Below, one piece after another: positions 46,029 through 55,209 of a stretch of 64,000 nucleotides of DNA. The notes under the pieces are model-generated. The model was not told the origin of the DNA. It was given only the letters and a program-made list of their open reading frames with translations, and did no database searches. The stretch spans positions 1-64,000 of the forward strand of contig JAGYIO010000007.1 of assembly GCA_018402585.1 (NCBI GenBank), written 5' to 3'. The position numbers and the translations under genes were made by a program. The first letter of the stretch is position 1. Every line of letters starts with the position of its first letter. This DNA comes from Chthoniobacterales bacterium. Lineage in GTDB: Bacteria; Verrucomicrobiota; Verrucomicrobiia; Chthoniobacterales; JACTMZ01.

Positions 46029-48181
46029 CATCCACCCGAGGCGAGGCTCCCGCCGAAGCAGCCCGCCAACACGACCCGACGCACCACCATGGCGTCTTTC
46101 GCTTGCGCTACGGCCACCCGTTACCGTTCGGAGCCAGTCTTGTTCCGGGCGGGATCAACTTTTCGGTTTTCTCCTCGCAGGCCACATCCTGCACTTTGGT
46201 CCTTTTCGAGAAGGAGGCTGCGCGCCCTTTCGCGGAAATCCCCTTCCCGCCGGAATTCCGGATGGGTGACGTCTTCGCCATGACAGTCTTCGACCTCAAT
46301 CCGGATGGAATCGAATACGGCTACCGGATGGAGGGACCGTTCCATCCGGGCGCCGGTCATCGCTTCGATGGGCGGCACATCCTGCTCGATCCCTTTGCCC
46401 GCTCGGTCGGCGGGCGTTCGGTCTTCGGCGCGCCGCGGGAGAAAGAGAACATCTTTCCGCATCGCGGGCGCATTCCGGAGGATAACTTCGACTGGGAACA
46501 CGACCGGCCGCTCGACCTCCCGGTTTGCGGACTGGTCATTTATGAATTGCACGTCCGCGGCTTTACCCGGCACGCGTCCTCCGGAGTAGCCCAGCCGGGC
46601 ACCTTCGACGGCCTGCGCGAAAAGATCCCCTACCTCGTTGCGCTCGGCATCAACTGCGTCGAACTTATGCCTGTCTTCGAATTCGACGAACAGGAAAGCG
46701 CACGGGTCCATCCCGAAACCGGCGAACCGCTCGGCAATTATTGGGGCTACAGCACGCTCGCATTTCGCGCACCCAAGGCCGGCTTTGCGGCCCGGGGAGG
46801 ACACGGCGGCGAAGTCAACGAACTCAAGGAGCTGGTCAAAGCATTCCATGCCGCCGGCATCCAGGTGATTCTCGATGTCGTCTTCAACCATACGGCCGAA
46901 GGCGACTCCACGGGGCCGGTCATTTCTTTCCGCGGACTGGACAACAAGACCTACTATCTGCTCGCACCCGATGGCGCCTACCTCAACTTCAGCGGTTGCG
47001 GTAATACCCTCGATTGTAACCACCCGGTGGTGCGCGACTTTGTCCTCGATTGCCTCCGTTACTGGGCAGCCGAATATCACATCGACGGCTTCCGCTTTGA
47101 CCTCGCGTCCGTGCTCGGTCGTGATTCGCAGGGTCATCCCCTACCCAACCCCCCCCTGCTCGAATCGATCGCCCACGATCCGGTCTTGGCTCATTGCGAA
47201 CTTATCGCCGAGGCCTGGGATGCCGGCGGCCTTTACCAAGTCGGCAGTTTTCCCAGCTACGGCCGCTGGATGGAATGGAACGGCAAATACCGCGATGCAG
47301 CCCGCCGCTTCCTGCGGGGCGACAACAATTCGGTCGGCGAAATGGTTCAACGCATCATGGGCTCTCCGGATCTCTACCGCGAAAGCGGACGAAAACCATC
47401 CGCCTCGGTCAATTTCATCACCTGCCACGACGGTTTCACCCTCGCGGACCTCTTTACTTACGAGCAAAAATATAATTCAGAGAATGGTGAAAATAATGCG
47501 GATGGCAGCAACGAGAATTGGTCCTGGAATTGCGGGACAGAAGGACCGACAGAGGAGGCCGGCATCAACGAGTTGCGGCTGCGCTCGGCCAAAAATGCCC
47601 TGACACTCCTGCTCGTCAGCCAAGGCGTGCCCATGCTTTTCATGGGCGACGAAATGGGGCGGACCCAACGGGGCAACAACAACGCCTATGCTCACGACGA
47701 AGAATGGAACTGGCTTGACTGGGGACTGGCCGGGAGTCAGGCCGGCCTTTTGCGCTACGTCCGCCTGCTCGTCGCCTTCCGCCGCAGCCATGCCAGTCTG
47801 CAGCGGGCTGATTGGTTCACGGGGCAAGACGAAGCGGGCCGCGGTTACCCGGACATTTCCTGGCATGGCGTCCAACCGGAGCAAACCGACTGGAGCGAAA
47901 ACAGCCACTCGCTCGCCTTTCTGCTCTGCGGCCGTCACGATGAGAAGCTCGGCGGCCGCGGGGATTTTTTTTACGCCGCCTTTAATATGTACAACGAAGC
48001 CCTCGACTTTACCTTGCCCGGCCTCCCGTCCGGCGACCGCTGGTCGCTCCTGGCCGACACGGCCCAAACGTCACCGCACGACATCCACGAACCCGGAAGT
48101 GGACCGCAACTCGAAAACCACGCGGTTCTTCGCCTCGGGCCGAAAAGTTGCCTCCTCGCTCTGGGGCGCAGGCCAAGCTAA
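46019..48181 (+). CDS. glgX: Glycogen debranching enzyme (GH13 isoamylase type)
   Basis: 720 residues from a GTG at 46019. N-terminal CBM48-like domain (GGINFSVFSSQATSCTLVLFE), then the GH13 barrel with YELHVRGFTRH, IQVILDVVFNHTAEG, DGFRFDLAS (nucleophile Asp), CELIAEAWDAGG (acid/base Glu) and NFITCHDGFTLAD (transition-state Asp), and the GDEMGRTQRGNNNAYAHDEEWNWLDW block typical of GlgX/TreX. It hydrolyses alpha-1,6 branches of glycogen or limit dextrins in the cytoplasm. It overlaps the preceding redoxin-like gene and is followed after 1 bp by a Nudix gene, probably one operon. Confidence 0.93.
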   Translation: MELASTRGEAPAEAARQHDPTHHHGVFRLRYGHPLPFGASLVPGGINFSVFSSQATSCTLVLFEKEAARPFAEIPFPPEFRMGDVFAMTVFDLNPDGIEYGYRMEGPFHPGAGHRFDGRHILLDPFARSVGGRSVFGAPREKENIFPHRGRIPEDNFDWEHDRPLDLPVCGLVIYELHVRGFTRHASSGVAQPGTFDGLREKIPYLVALGINCVELMPVFEFDEQESARVHPETGEPLGNYWGYSTLAFRAPKAGFAARGGHGGEVNELKELVKAFHAAGIQVILDVVFNHTAEGDSTGPVISFRGLDNKTYYLLAPDGAYLNFSGCGNTLDCNHPVVRDFVLDCLRYWAAEYHIDGFRFDLASVLGRDSQGHPLPNPPLLESIAHDPVLAHCELIAEAWDAGGLYQVGSFPSYGRWMEWNGKYRDAARRFLRGDNNSVGEMVQRIMGSPDLYRESGRKPSASVNFITCHDGFTLADLFTYEQKYNSENGENNADGSNENWSWNCGTEGPTEEAGINELRLRSAKNALTLLLVSQGVPMLFMGDEMGRTQRGNNNAYAHDEEWNWLDWGLAGSQAGLLRYVRLLVAFRRSHASLQRADWFTGQDEAGRGYPDISWHGVQPEQTDWSENSHSLAFLLCGRHDEKLGGRGDFFYAAFNMYNEALDFTLPGLPSGDRWSLLADTAQTSPHDIHEPGSGPQLENHAVLRLGPKSCLLALGRRPS

Positions 48182-48182
48182 A

Positions 48183-48635
48183 ATGGCGACGTCGAGCGCA
48201 ACCAAGGATGGCAAGCGCCTCTCGGTCATGGCTTGGATTGAAGACGCCTACGGCGCCGTTGTCCTGGTCAAACAAGCGAAAAGCAGCCGCCGTTGGTCCC
48301 TGCCCGGTGGCAAAGTCAACAGCGGGGAGGCGTTGATCAATGCCTTGCGCCGCGAGGTGCGCGAGGAGATCGGCATGCAGATCGCGACCGCCGCACCCGT
48401 CGACCTTCTCGACCGGCCCCGCTCCGCTTCGGTCACCATTCTTTACCGTGTCCTGCTCAAACCCGGGGTGATGAAGCCCCGGCCCGGCGAAATCGAGAAG
48501 ATCGCCATCCGCCGTCGTCTGCCCAAGGAGGCCTCGGAAGCAGCTGCTTATTTTTGGAAGCGCGCCCAGCACTCGTTTGAACCCCTCTCCCTTTTGATCC
48601 ACCCCGCCGGCACCACCAGCCGGCACGAAAGCTAA
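48183..48635 (+). CDS. Nudix hydrolase
   Basis: 150 residues. The Nudix box is complete: GGKVNSGEALINALRREVREEIG follows the GX5EX7REUXEEXG pattern, preceded by WSLPGG. Members cleave nucleoside diphosphates linked to another moiety; the substrate is not predictable here. The ATG at 48183 is 1 bp after the debranching enzyme stop; the frame is open upstream but overlaps that gene. The tail (EASEAAAYFWKRAQHSFEP) shows no extra domain. Confidence 0.85.
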   Translation: MATSSATKDGKRLSVMAWIEDAYGAVVLVKQAKSSRRWSLPGGKVNSGEALINALRREVREEIGMQIATAAPVDLLDRPRSASVTILYRVLLKPGVMKPRPGEIEKIAIRRRLPKEASEAAAYFWKRAQHSFEPLSLLIHPAGTTSRHES

Positions 48636-48663
48636 GGCCCGCCTGGTGCACCTGCCCTGACCC

Positions 48664-49665
48664 ATGCACACGGTCGAAATCATCGGCGGTGGATTGGCCG
48701 GGTTGTCGCTCGGCCTCGGGCTCCGCGCCCGCGGAGTACCGGCCCGCCTGATCGAGGCTGGGACTTATCCGCGACACCGTGTCTGTGGTGAATTCATCAC
48801 CGGACTGGACGACGAGACACGCCGGGAGCTGCAACTGACCGATATTCTCGCCGGCGCCCGCCTGGCCCGCAGTGTCCTTTGGTCCGAACCGGGGTACCCG
48901 GTTTTGCGCCATGATCTACCCGAGGTCGCGGTCTGCATCAGCCGCTACCGTTTGGACGAAGCCATGGCCTCGGCTTTTCGCGCGGCGGGCGGCGAATTGC
49001 GCACGGCATGCCGTGGCTCGGCCGATGCCCGGCCCGGCCGCATCATGGCCAGCGGACGACGGCCGCAACCCGGTTCACGTTGGGTCGGCCTGAAGCAACA
49101 TTTCCACCAACTTGAATTGCAGGAGGACTTGGAGCTGCACCTTGGTCGCGGAGCCTACGTCGGCCTGACCCGGATTGAGGGCTCGGCGGTCAACGTGTGC
49201 GGCCTGTTTCCCCGGCCGGGCCGTGGTGAAGCCTGCGGACTGATCGACCGCGTGGAGGCGGCCGGGCTTACTTTCCTCGCGCGTCGTTTGCAGGCCGCCA
49301 GGGCAGTCAAAGCGACCGCTTGCGCCGTGGCCGGCTTGGACTACCGGCGGCCAGCCCCCCCCTCGGCCGCCCTCGGCGACTACCACGGACTCATCCCTCC
49401 TTTCACCGGTCACGGCATGACCGTGGCCCTGCAAAGCGCAGCCCTCGCGGCCCGCCGTCTCGAAGTCTGGGCTCGGGGGCGATTGACCTGGGAGGAAACC
49501 ATCTCGCTGCTCCAGCGGGATCTGCGTCGGCGCTTTGCCCGCAAGCTGGCTTGGGGCCGGATTCTTCATCCTTGGCTTCTTGCCCCGCAGGGGCGCCGCG
49601 CCGTTCACCTCTTGCATCGCTGGCGCTTGCTCCCCCTCGGGCCGCTTTACCGCCTTTGCCATTGA
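48664..49665 (+). CDS. FAD-dependent oxidoreductase paired with type III PKS
   Basis: 333 residues. N-terminal FAD-binding motif VEIIGGGLAGLSLGLGLRARG (GxGxxG), CGEFI near residue 40 and a C-terminal GLIPPFTGHGMTVALQSA block, the pattern of the geranylgeranyl-reductase/halogenase-like flavoprotein group. It is shorter than most members (about 380-400). It lies 5 bp before a type III polyketide synthase gene; in other bacteria such a pairing modifies (oxidises or hydroxylates) the aromatic or pyrone product. That role is inferred from context. Confidence 0.83.
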   Translation: MHTVEIIGGGLAGLSLGLGLRARGVPARLIEAGTYPRHRVCGEFITGLDDETRRELQLTDILAGARLARSVLWSEPGYPVLRHDLPEVAVCISRYRLDEAMASAFRAAGGELRTACRGSADARPGRIMASGRRPQPGSRWVGLKQHFHQLELQEDLELHLGRGAYVGLTRIEGSAVNVCGLFPRPGRGEACGLIDRVEAAGLTFLARRLQAARAVKATACAVAGLDYRRPAPPSAALGDYHGLIPPFTGHGMTVALQSAALAARRLEVWARGRLTWEETISLLQRDLRRRFARKLAWGRILHPWLLAPQGRRAVHLLHRWRLLPLGPLYRLCH

Positions 49666-49670
49666 GCGCC

Positions 49671-50717
49671 ATGTTTCTCCACGCTTTGGCCACGGCCAAC
49701 CCGGCGCATTCTTTGACCCAAGCCGAGTGCCTCGCCTTGGTGCGCAACTCGCCCGCCCTGCAGCGCGATCTGGACCGCCGTTCACGCCTCATGCTTTCCA
49801 GCATTTTGCGCGGCGACTCGGGTATTGCCCAACGTCAATTCGCGATCCGCGATATCGGGCGTCTTTTCGCACTCGATGCGGATGAACTCAACGAGGAATT
49901 CCGCCATTCCGCTCCTCTCCTCGCCGCCGAGGCCTTGCGCCCGGCCCTCCAATCTTCCGGGGTGCAACCGCACGAAGTCGATGCCTTGGTCATCTGCACC
50001 TGCACCGGTTACCTTTGTCCCGGCGTAAGCAGCTATGTCGCGGAGTCGCTCGGCCTGCGCAACGATGTCTGGCTGCAGGATTTGGTCGGGCTCGGCTGCG
50101 GTGCGGCCATTCCGGCCCTCCGGGCGGTCGATGGCATCCTTGCCGCCCAACCGCAGGCCACGGTGGCTTGCGTGGCAGTTGAGGTCTGCTCCGCCGCCTT
50201 TTATCTCGACAACGACCCCGGGGTCATCATCAGTGCATGTTTGTTTGGAGACGGCGCCGCGGCCAGCATTTGGCGCTCGCAACCGGGACCGGCTGGCGTC
50301 CGCTGCCATTCATTTGACACCTATCACGATCCGCTCAATCGCGACCGCATCCGCTTTGAGCAGCGTGGGGGCAAGCTGCGAAACCTGCTGCACCCTTCCG
50401 TGCCCGCTTTGGCCGCCGGCGCCGTAGGTGACCTCTATCAGCGCGCCACCTCCCATGGTGCGCGACCGATCACCCGTATCCTCAGTCACGCGGGCGGCAA
50501 GGACGTACTGGCCGCCTTGGAGGCAGAACTTCCCGGCTCTGACCTTTCCCTTCCGCGGAAAATCTTGCGTCGCCACGGCAACATGAGCAGTCCCTCCGTC
50601 CTCTTTGCCTTGGCCGAGGCACTGCGGGATGACCGGCCCGCACCGTCCGAAGATTGGTGGCTCACCTCGTTCGGGGCGGGATTTAGCGCGCACGCCTGCC
50701 GGCTCAGCGCGGCCTAA
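49671..50717 (+). CDS. Type III polyketide synthase (chalcone/stilbene synthase-like)
   Basis: 348 residues. Catalytic triad is present: Cys143 in DLVGLGCGAAIPALRAV, His273 in ILSHAGGKDVL and Asn304 in HGNMSSPSVLFAL. CTCTGYLCPGVSSYVAESLGL and CLFGDGAAASIW are further family blocks. It condenses malonyl-CoA units on a starter acyl-CoA; alkylpyrones or alkylresorcinols are the likely products in bacteria, with the starter unknown. The ATG at 49671 starts the fold directly. The adjacent FAD oxidoreductase is the probable tailoring enzyme; no methyltransferase lies beside them. Its stop overlaps the convergent PBP stop. Confidence 0.92.
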   Translation: MFLHALATANPAHSLTQAECLALVRNSPALQRDLDRRSRLMLSSILRGDSGIAQRQFAIRDIGRLFALDADELNEEFRHSAPLLAAEALRPALQSSGVQPHEVDALVICTCTGYLCPGVSSYVAESLGLRNDVWLQDLVGLGCGAAIPALRAVDGILAAQPQATVACVAVEVCSAAFYLDNDPGVIISACLFGDGAAASIWRSQPGPAGVRCHSFDTYHDPLNRDRIRFEQRGGKLRNLLHPSVPALAAGAVGDLYQRATSHGARPITRILSHAGGKDVLAALEAELPGSDLSLPRKILRRHGNMSSPSVLFALAEALRDDRPAPSEDWWLTSFGAGFSAHACRLSAA

Positions 50718-53224
50718 AAACGGATGGGCGGAGGGGCCGGCAGACTCATGACCGGTCGCTCGGTTTGCACTGCGGCGGAGATGCCGGCCGCTTGGGCCGG
50801 ACGCACCTCGGGCGCCCGGTTGTCCGGGCTGCCTTCGGCCACCGCCGCCAGGGCCAGGGGATTGGCGGCCACCGCTTCGGCCACCGGTATTTCCGCGGCC
50901 ATGCCCTCTATGGAGGCGGGAGACACACTTTGGTAAGGGTCCGCCGCGCCGACCACCGGGAGCGAAGAAACCCCGACCGGACGAATCTTGCTCAGGTCGA
51001 TCGCGGCCGCGGCCCGCGGCCATTCCTCCTCGGAAAATTCCTTCACGAAGGACTTGGGTCCACCCGAGTGGAGCGGACAGGCCGCGGTCGGTGCCTTGCC
51101 GATCTGCGCATATTCGGTGTAGGCCGTCGATTCGGTGACTTCTGTTCCGTCGGGGCGGCGGATTTTCTCGCGACACTTATCGGTTGCCAGGTCCCCGCTG
51201 AGGCGGCAGACCTGCACCTGCTCGACCGTGACCGGGGCCTTCAGCGGGCTGGAAGGAAAGTCCCGGCGCGAGGCGTTCATCACATCGACCCAAACGGGAA
51301 GGGCCAAGTCTCGGCTGAAAGCGCCGCGAAAAATTTGCTGCGGCTTGTCAAATCCCAGCCACACCCCGCAAGTTAGCTTCTCATCATAACCCAGAAACCA
51401 TAGATCGGTGAACCCGTAGGCGGTTCCCGTCTTGCCCGCCGCGCCGGCCACGGCCAGCCCGTAATCGGTCATCGCCTTCGACCCGGTTCCCCGCGCGAGC
51501 GCATCGGACATCAGGCTGTGCACTTGCCATGCCGTGGCCTCGGAAACGACCGGTTTGCGCTCCGCGGTCCGCCGGTAAATCGTCCCGCCATCACCATCAT
51601 CAATTCGGTCGATGACATGCGTGCGTTCCGGACGGGACCCGCCGCCGGGAAACATGGTGTAAGCCAGCGTGGACTCCTCCAGGGTGAATTCGCTCGAGCC
51701 GAGATAGGCATTGGCAAATGGACGCAGCGGCGAATCAATCCCGGCCTTCTTGGTCAACTGACCCAATGCCTCCAGCCCGGTTTTGAACCCGACCCGGACA
51801 ACAGCGGCATTTTTGCCCTGGACAAAGGCCTCGCGCGCCGTGACCTCGCCTTCGTATTCGTTGTCGGCCCGTTCCACGCCCCATTCTCCGAGGACACCCG
51901 AACTGCCCCCAATGCCGACCAGGCGGTTGTCCAGCGCCCAGTCCTGCACGACCGCCCCAGGGAAGACGCCTTTCTCGAAGGCTGCGGCGTAGAGCAGGGG
52001 GACAAAGGCCGTGCCGAGCGGACGGCGACCTTGCACACTGCGGTTGTATTCGCTGTGGCGAAAGTCACGGCCGCCGACCATGACCACGATGCCGCCGGAT
52101 TGGTTGTCGAGCACGAGCACAGCGCCCTGCAGATAGGTCGGGGGGATGGTGTTGGAGTCGCCCGGCTTCGGCGAACTGGCCTCATAGCGACGGCGGAAAT
52201 CCTCAAATCTCTCGTTGGCATATCCCGGACGCCGTTCGACCTCGGCAAGCCGGCGCTGCAAGGCGGCCTCGGCTTCGCGCTGCATTTCGGCATCGATCGT
52301 GGTGTAAATACGGAACCCGCCGTTCATGGCTCGCTCGAAGCCGAGTGAGGCAATGGCCTGCTGGCGAATGTGGTCCAGCGCGTAGGACTCTTTGGCCGGG
52401 CTGGGTCGCTCGCGAACCACGAGCAGGTCGGCCAAAGATTTCTCATACTCGGCCCGGGTGAGAAGACCGAGGTCGCGCATTTGCTTCAGTACGACATCAC
52501 GATTTTCCCGCGCCCCCTCGGGGTTGGCCCAAGGTGAAAGGCTGTTCGGGCTCTTGAGCAGTCCGGCCAAGGTCGCCGCTTGCGCAGCCGTGAGCTCGGC
52601 CGCCGACACCCCGAAGTATCCGCGGGCCGCCGCTTCGGCTCCGTAGAGGCCACTGCCGAAATAGACACGGTTAAGATACATCTCCATGATTTTTTCCTTG
52701 GAAAACTTTTTCTCGATCTGCAGGGCCAGGGCCATCTCAAGAAGCTTGCGGCGGTAAGTTCGCTCTTTGAGATCGAAAGAATTGCGCGCCAGCTGCTGGG
52801 TCACCGTGCTCGCTCCCTGCCGGATGCGTCCCGCCGTCCAATTGGCTTGGGCGGCACGGACCATGCCCCAATAATCCACGCCCGTGTGCTCCCAGAAACG
52901 TTGGTCTTCGGCCGCCACGACCGCTTTGACCAACCAAGGGGACAATTTCTCATAGGGTACTGGATCGCGGTTTTGGATGAAAATTTTGCCCATCTGGCCG
53001 CCTTTGCGGTCGTAGATGAGGGAGGCCGATTCCATCCGCTCAAGCCGGCTCAGATCATACTGGCCCGCGAGTGTCATGAACTCGGAACGCGCCGAGAGGA
53101 GAACAACGGCGGCAAGCGCCGCGCCGAGAAGAAAGAGGAGCAAAGGCACGAGCAGGAGCCAGGGCCAAATCGGCCGCCGGCGCGACAGCGGCCCGTCCTC
53201 CCAAGAATAGCTCTGGCGTGGCAT
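50714..53224 (-). CDS. Class A PBP with intact glycosyltransferase but degenerate transpeptidase motif
   Basis: 836 residues. N-terminal transmembrane helix (about 20-45), GT51 domain complete (AAEDQRFWEHTGVDYWGM, RQGASTVTQQLARNSF, MYLNRVYFGSGLYGAEAAARGYFG). In the transpeptidase domain the SxxK tetrad is TAFV (405-408), so both nucleophile Ser and Lys are lost; SxN reads GKN (470-472); KTG (598-600) remains. It may act as a glycan polymerase with a structural second domain. The C-terminus carries a Cys-containing region (QVCRLSGDLATDKC, about 690) and an Ala/Pro-rich tail. The ATG at 53224 is preferred over an in-frame codon at 53551, which lies inside the divergent neighbour. Confidence 0.9.
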   Translation of the reverse strand: MPRQSYSWEDGPLSRRRPIWPWLLLVPLLLFLLGAALAAVVLLSARSEFMTLAGQYDLSRLERMESASLIYDRKGGQMGKIFIQNRDPVPYEKLSPWLVKAVVAAEDQRFWEHTGVDYWGMVRAAQANWTAGRIRQGASTVTQQLARNSFDLKERTYRRKLLEMALALQIEKKFSKEKIMEMYLNRVYFGSGLYGAEAAARGYFGVSAAELTAAQAATLAGLLKSPNSLSPWANPEGARENRDVVLKQMRDLGLLTRAEYEKSLADLLVVRERPSPAKESYALDHIRQQAIASLGFERAMNGGFRIYTTIDAEMQREAEAALQRRLAEVERRPGYANERFEDFRRRYEASSPKPGDSNTIPPTYLQGAVLVLDNQSGGIVVMVGGRDFRHSEYNRSVQGRRPLGTAFVPLLYAAAFEKGVFPGAVVQDWALDNRLVGIGGSSGVLGEWGVERADNEYEGEVTAREAFVQGKNAAVVRVGFKTGLEALGQLTKKAGIDSPLRPFANAYLGSSEFTLEESTLAYTMFPGGGSRPERTHVIDRIDDGDGGTIYRRTAERKPVVSEATAWQVHSLMSDALARGTGSKAMTDYGLAVAGAAGKTGTAYGFTDLWFLGYDEKLTCGVWLGFDKPQQIFRGAFSRDLALPVWVDVMNASRRDFPSSPLKAPVTVEQVQVCRLSGDLATDKCREKIRRPDGTEVTESTAYTEYAQIGKAPTAACPLHSGGPKSFVKEFSEEEWPRAAAAIDLSKIRPVGVSSLPVVGAADPYQSVSPASIEGMAAEIPVAEAVAANPLALAAVAEGSPDNRAPEVRPAQAAGISAAVQTERPVMSLPAPPPIRF

Positions 53225-53329
53225 TTCTCGTTTGCGGTGGTTTGATGACGCGCGCTGGACCCGGCGGCCGGGCACCAGACTGCTGCGACTGGACTTGGAG
53301 CCTACACCATTGCAGGGTCGAAGGCCAAC

Positions 53330-55207
53330 ATGGACGCACCCCCAAACCTGAACAAGCCCGTTCTCTACTGGGACGCTGACTGCGCCTTTTGCCGGCGCTG
53401 GGTCGAACGGTGGGAGTCGTCCTCCGGCCAGGCGATCATTTACCGCGCTTTGCAAAAGGCACCGCCAAAGGTCGTGGCCGCGGCGGGAGGCGAACCATTC
53501 CAGCGCATCGTCCTTTCCTACCCGGATGGATCGCTCCTCACCGGCGCGCATGCCGCGTTGGTCGCGTTGGCCGCCGGCGGACTCGGGGGCAAATTACTGC
53601 TCCGCGCGTACCTCGCCCTGCCGCCGCTCCGAAAGGCCTCCGAAGCCGCCTACCGTTGGGTGGCCGGGCACCGCAGTTGGTGCGCAGGCCTGACCAACTT
53701 GCTCTGGGGCCGCGGAACGCTGGTCACAAACTACCGTATTTCCGGTTACTTTTTCCCCCGTCTCATCGGGTTGATCTTCATTTTTGCCTTCCTCTCGCTT
53801 TGGGGGCAAATCGACGGGTTGGCCGGGTCACGCGGCATTTTGCCGGTCGAGGCTCACCTTAGGGCGGTGCAAGAGCACTGCGCCGCAACCCACCGTCCGT
53901 GGGCGGCTTGGCTCCAGGTGCCGAGTCTCCTTTGGTTCGGATCGAGCGACCTCATGCTCCACATGTGGCTCGCGGTCGGCACGGTCGCCTCCGTGGCTTT
54001 GGCCCTTGGCCTGCTGCCGGCGGTCAGCGCCCTCGCCGCTTGGCTCTGCTACCTCTCGTTTGCTTCAGCCGTTCCGGTTTTTCTCAATTTCCAATGGGAT
54101 GCCCTCCTGCTCGAGGCCGGGTTGCTCGTCGTCTTCTATGTCCGGTGGTCCCGGCGTCTGACCCGCGGCGCGTCGACCCCGCCACGGGTGGCCCGCCTCC
54201 TGGTTTGGTGGCTCCTTTTCCGCCTGATGTTCGAGTCCGGCCTGGTCAAGCTTTATGGTTTTGACGCCGCCGGACGGAACACGTGGCTCGAAGGCACGGC
54301 CTTGGATTACCACTACTTCACCCAGCCACTTCCGGTCTGGACGAGTTGGTGGTTCGCCCAACTTCCGGGCTGGTTTCATCTCTTCTCGCTCGCCCTTGTC
54401 TTCGCCATCGAACTGCTCGGCCCGTTCCTGATGGTCGGCCCGCGACGTCTGCGCATGACCGCCTTTTGGGCCTTCAGCTTGCTCATGATCCTCATCGCGG
54501 CTTCCGGTCATTACGGATTCTTCAACCTGCTCACCCTTGCTCTCTGCGTCAGTTTGGTCGATGACGCCTCCTGGCCCGCCTGGCTGCGGCAGCGCTGGAG
54601 TGCAAGACCCGTCGCCCCGCCCGCGTGGCCTGTCCGACTCCAAGCCAAAATTCTGCCCTGGTTTGCCCTCCTCATGGTGGTCCTCACCACGCTCCAATTG
54701 CTCCTCGTGCTGCGGGTGCTCAGTCCGTCTTCGCTTGCGCCGGTGCTCGGGCCGTTTGCCCCGCTGCGCAGCGCAAACTCCTACGGATTATTCAGCGTGA
54801 TGACCACCGAGCGTCCGGAAATCACGATTGAGGCCAGCCCGGACGGCCGTGTCTGGCAGCCCTACCGTTTCCGCTACCAAATGGCGGCCGACGAGAACAA
54901 CCTGCCATTTTTTCTACCTCATATGCCCCGGTTGGACTGGCAAATGTGGTTCGCCGCTTTGGAGTACCGCTCTTCGGGTCAACCCCCCGCATGGATGATG
55001 CCCCTGCTCGGCCAGTTGCAAGCGCAGTCAGATTCGGTACTCGGCCTGCTCGATACCGAGAGCAGGCCAGAGTCCGCACCGACCTTCTTCCGTTTGCGCC
55101 TCGACCTGCTGACCTTTACCTCACGGGAGGTAAGGGCGGCCACCGGACACGTCTGGGAAGCTGCGCCTCTGCCGGACTACACGATCGAGGGACGTCTGCA
55201 GCGTTGA
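53330..55207 (+). CDS. DCC thiol-disulfide domain fused to lipase maturation factor-like membrane protein
   Basis: 625 residues. Residues about 8-115 are a DCC (DUF393) domain with the DxDCxxC motif (YWDADCAFCRRWVERW). From about 130 the protein is a multi-pass membrane protein of the lipase maturation factor family: YRISGYFFPRLIGLIFIFAF, FLNFQWDALLLEAGLL, LVWWLLFRLMFESGLVKL, and the C-terminal soluble part FAPLRSANSYGLFSVMTTERPEI ... RLDWQMWFAALE. In animals LMF1 aids folding of secreted lipases; bacterial members are uncharacterised. Joining a CxxC-type redox domain to it suggests oxidative folding at the membrane, an inference. No lipase gene is adjacent. Confidence 0.88.
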   Translation: MDAPPNLNKPVLYWDADCAFCRRWVERWESSSGQAIIYRALQKAPPKVVAAAGGEPFQRIVLSYPDGSLLTGAHAALVALAAGGLGGKLLLRAYLALPPLRKASEAAYRWVAGHRSWCAGLTNLLWGRGTLVTNYRISGYFFPRLIGLIFIFAFLSLWGQIDGLAGSRGILPVEAHLRAVQEHCAATHRPWAAWLQVPSLLWFGSSDLMLHMWLAVGTVASVALALGLLPAVSALAAWLCYLSFASAVPVFLNFQWDALLLEAGLLVVFYVRWSRRLTRGASTPPRVARLLVWWLLFRLMFESGLVKLYGFDAAGRNTWLEGTALDYHYFTQPLPVWTSWWFAQLPGWFHLFSLALVFAIELLGPFLMVGPRRLRMTAFWAFSLLMILIAASGHYGFFNLLTLALCVSLVDDASWPAWLRQRWSARPVAPPAWPVRLQAKILPWFALLMVVLTTLQLLLVLRVLSPSSLAPVLGPFAPLRSANSYGLFSVMTTERPEITIEASPDGRVWQPYRFRYQMAADENNLPFFLPHMPRLDWQMWFAALEYRSSGQPPAWMMPLLGQLQAQSDSVLGLLDTESRPESAPTFFRLRLDLLTFTSREVRAATGHVWEAAPLPDYTIEGRLQR

Positions 55208-55209
55208 GC

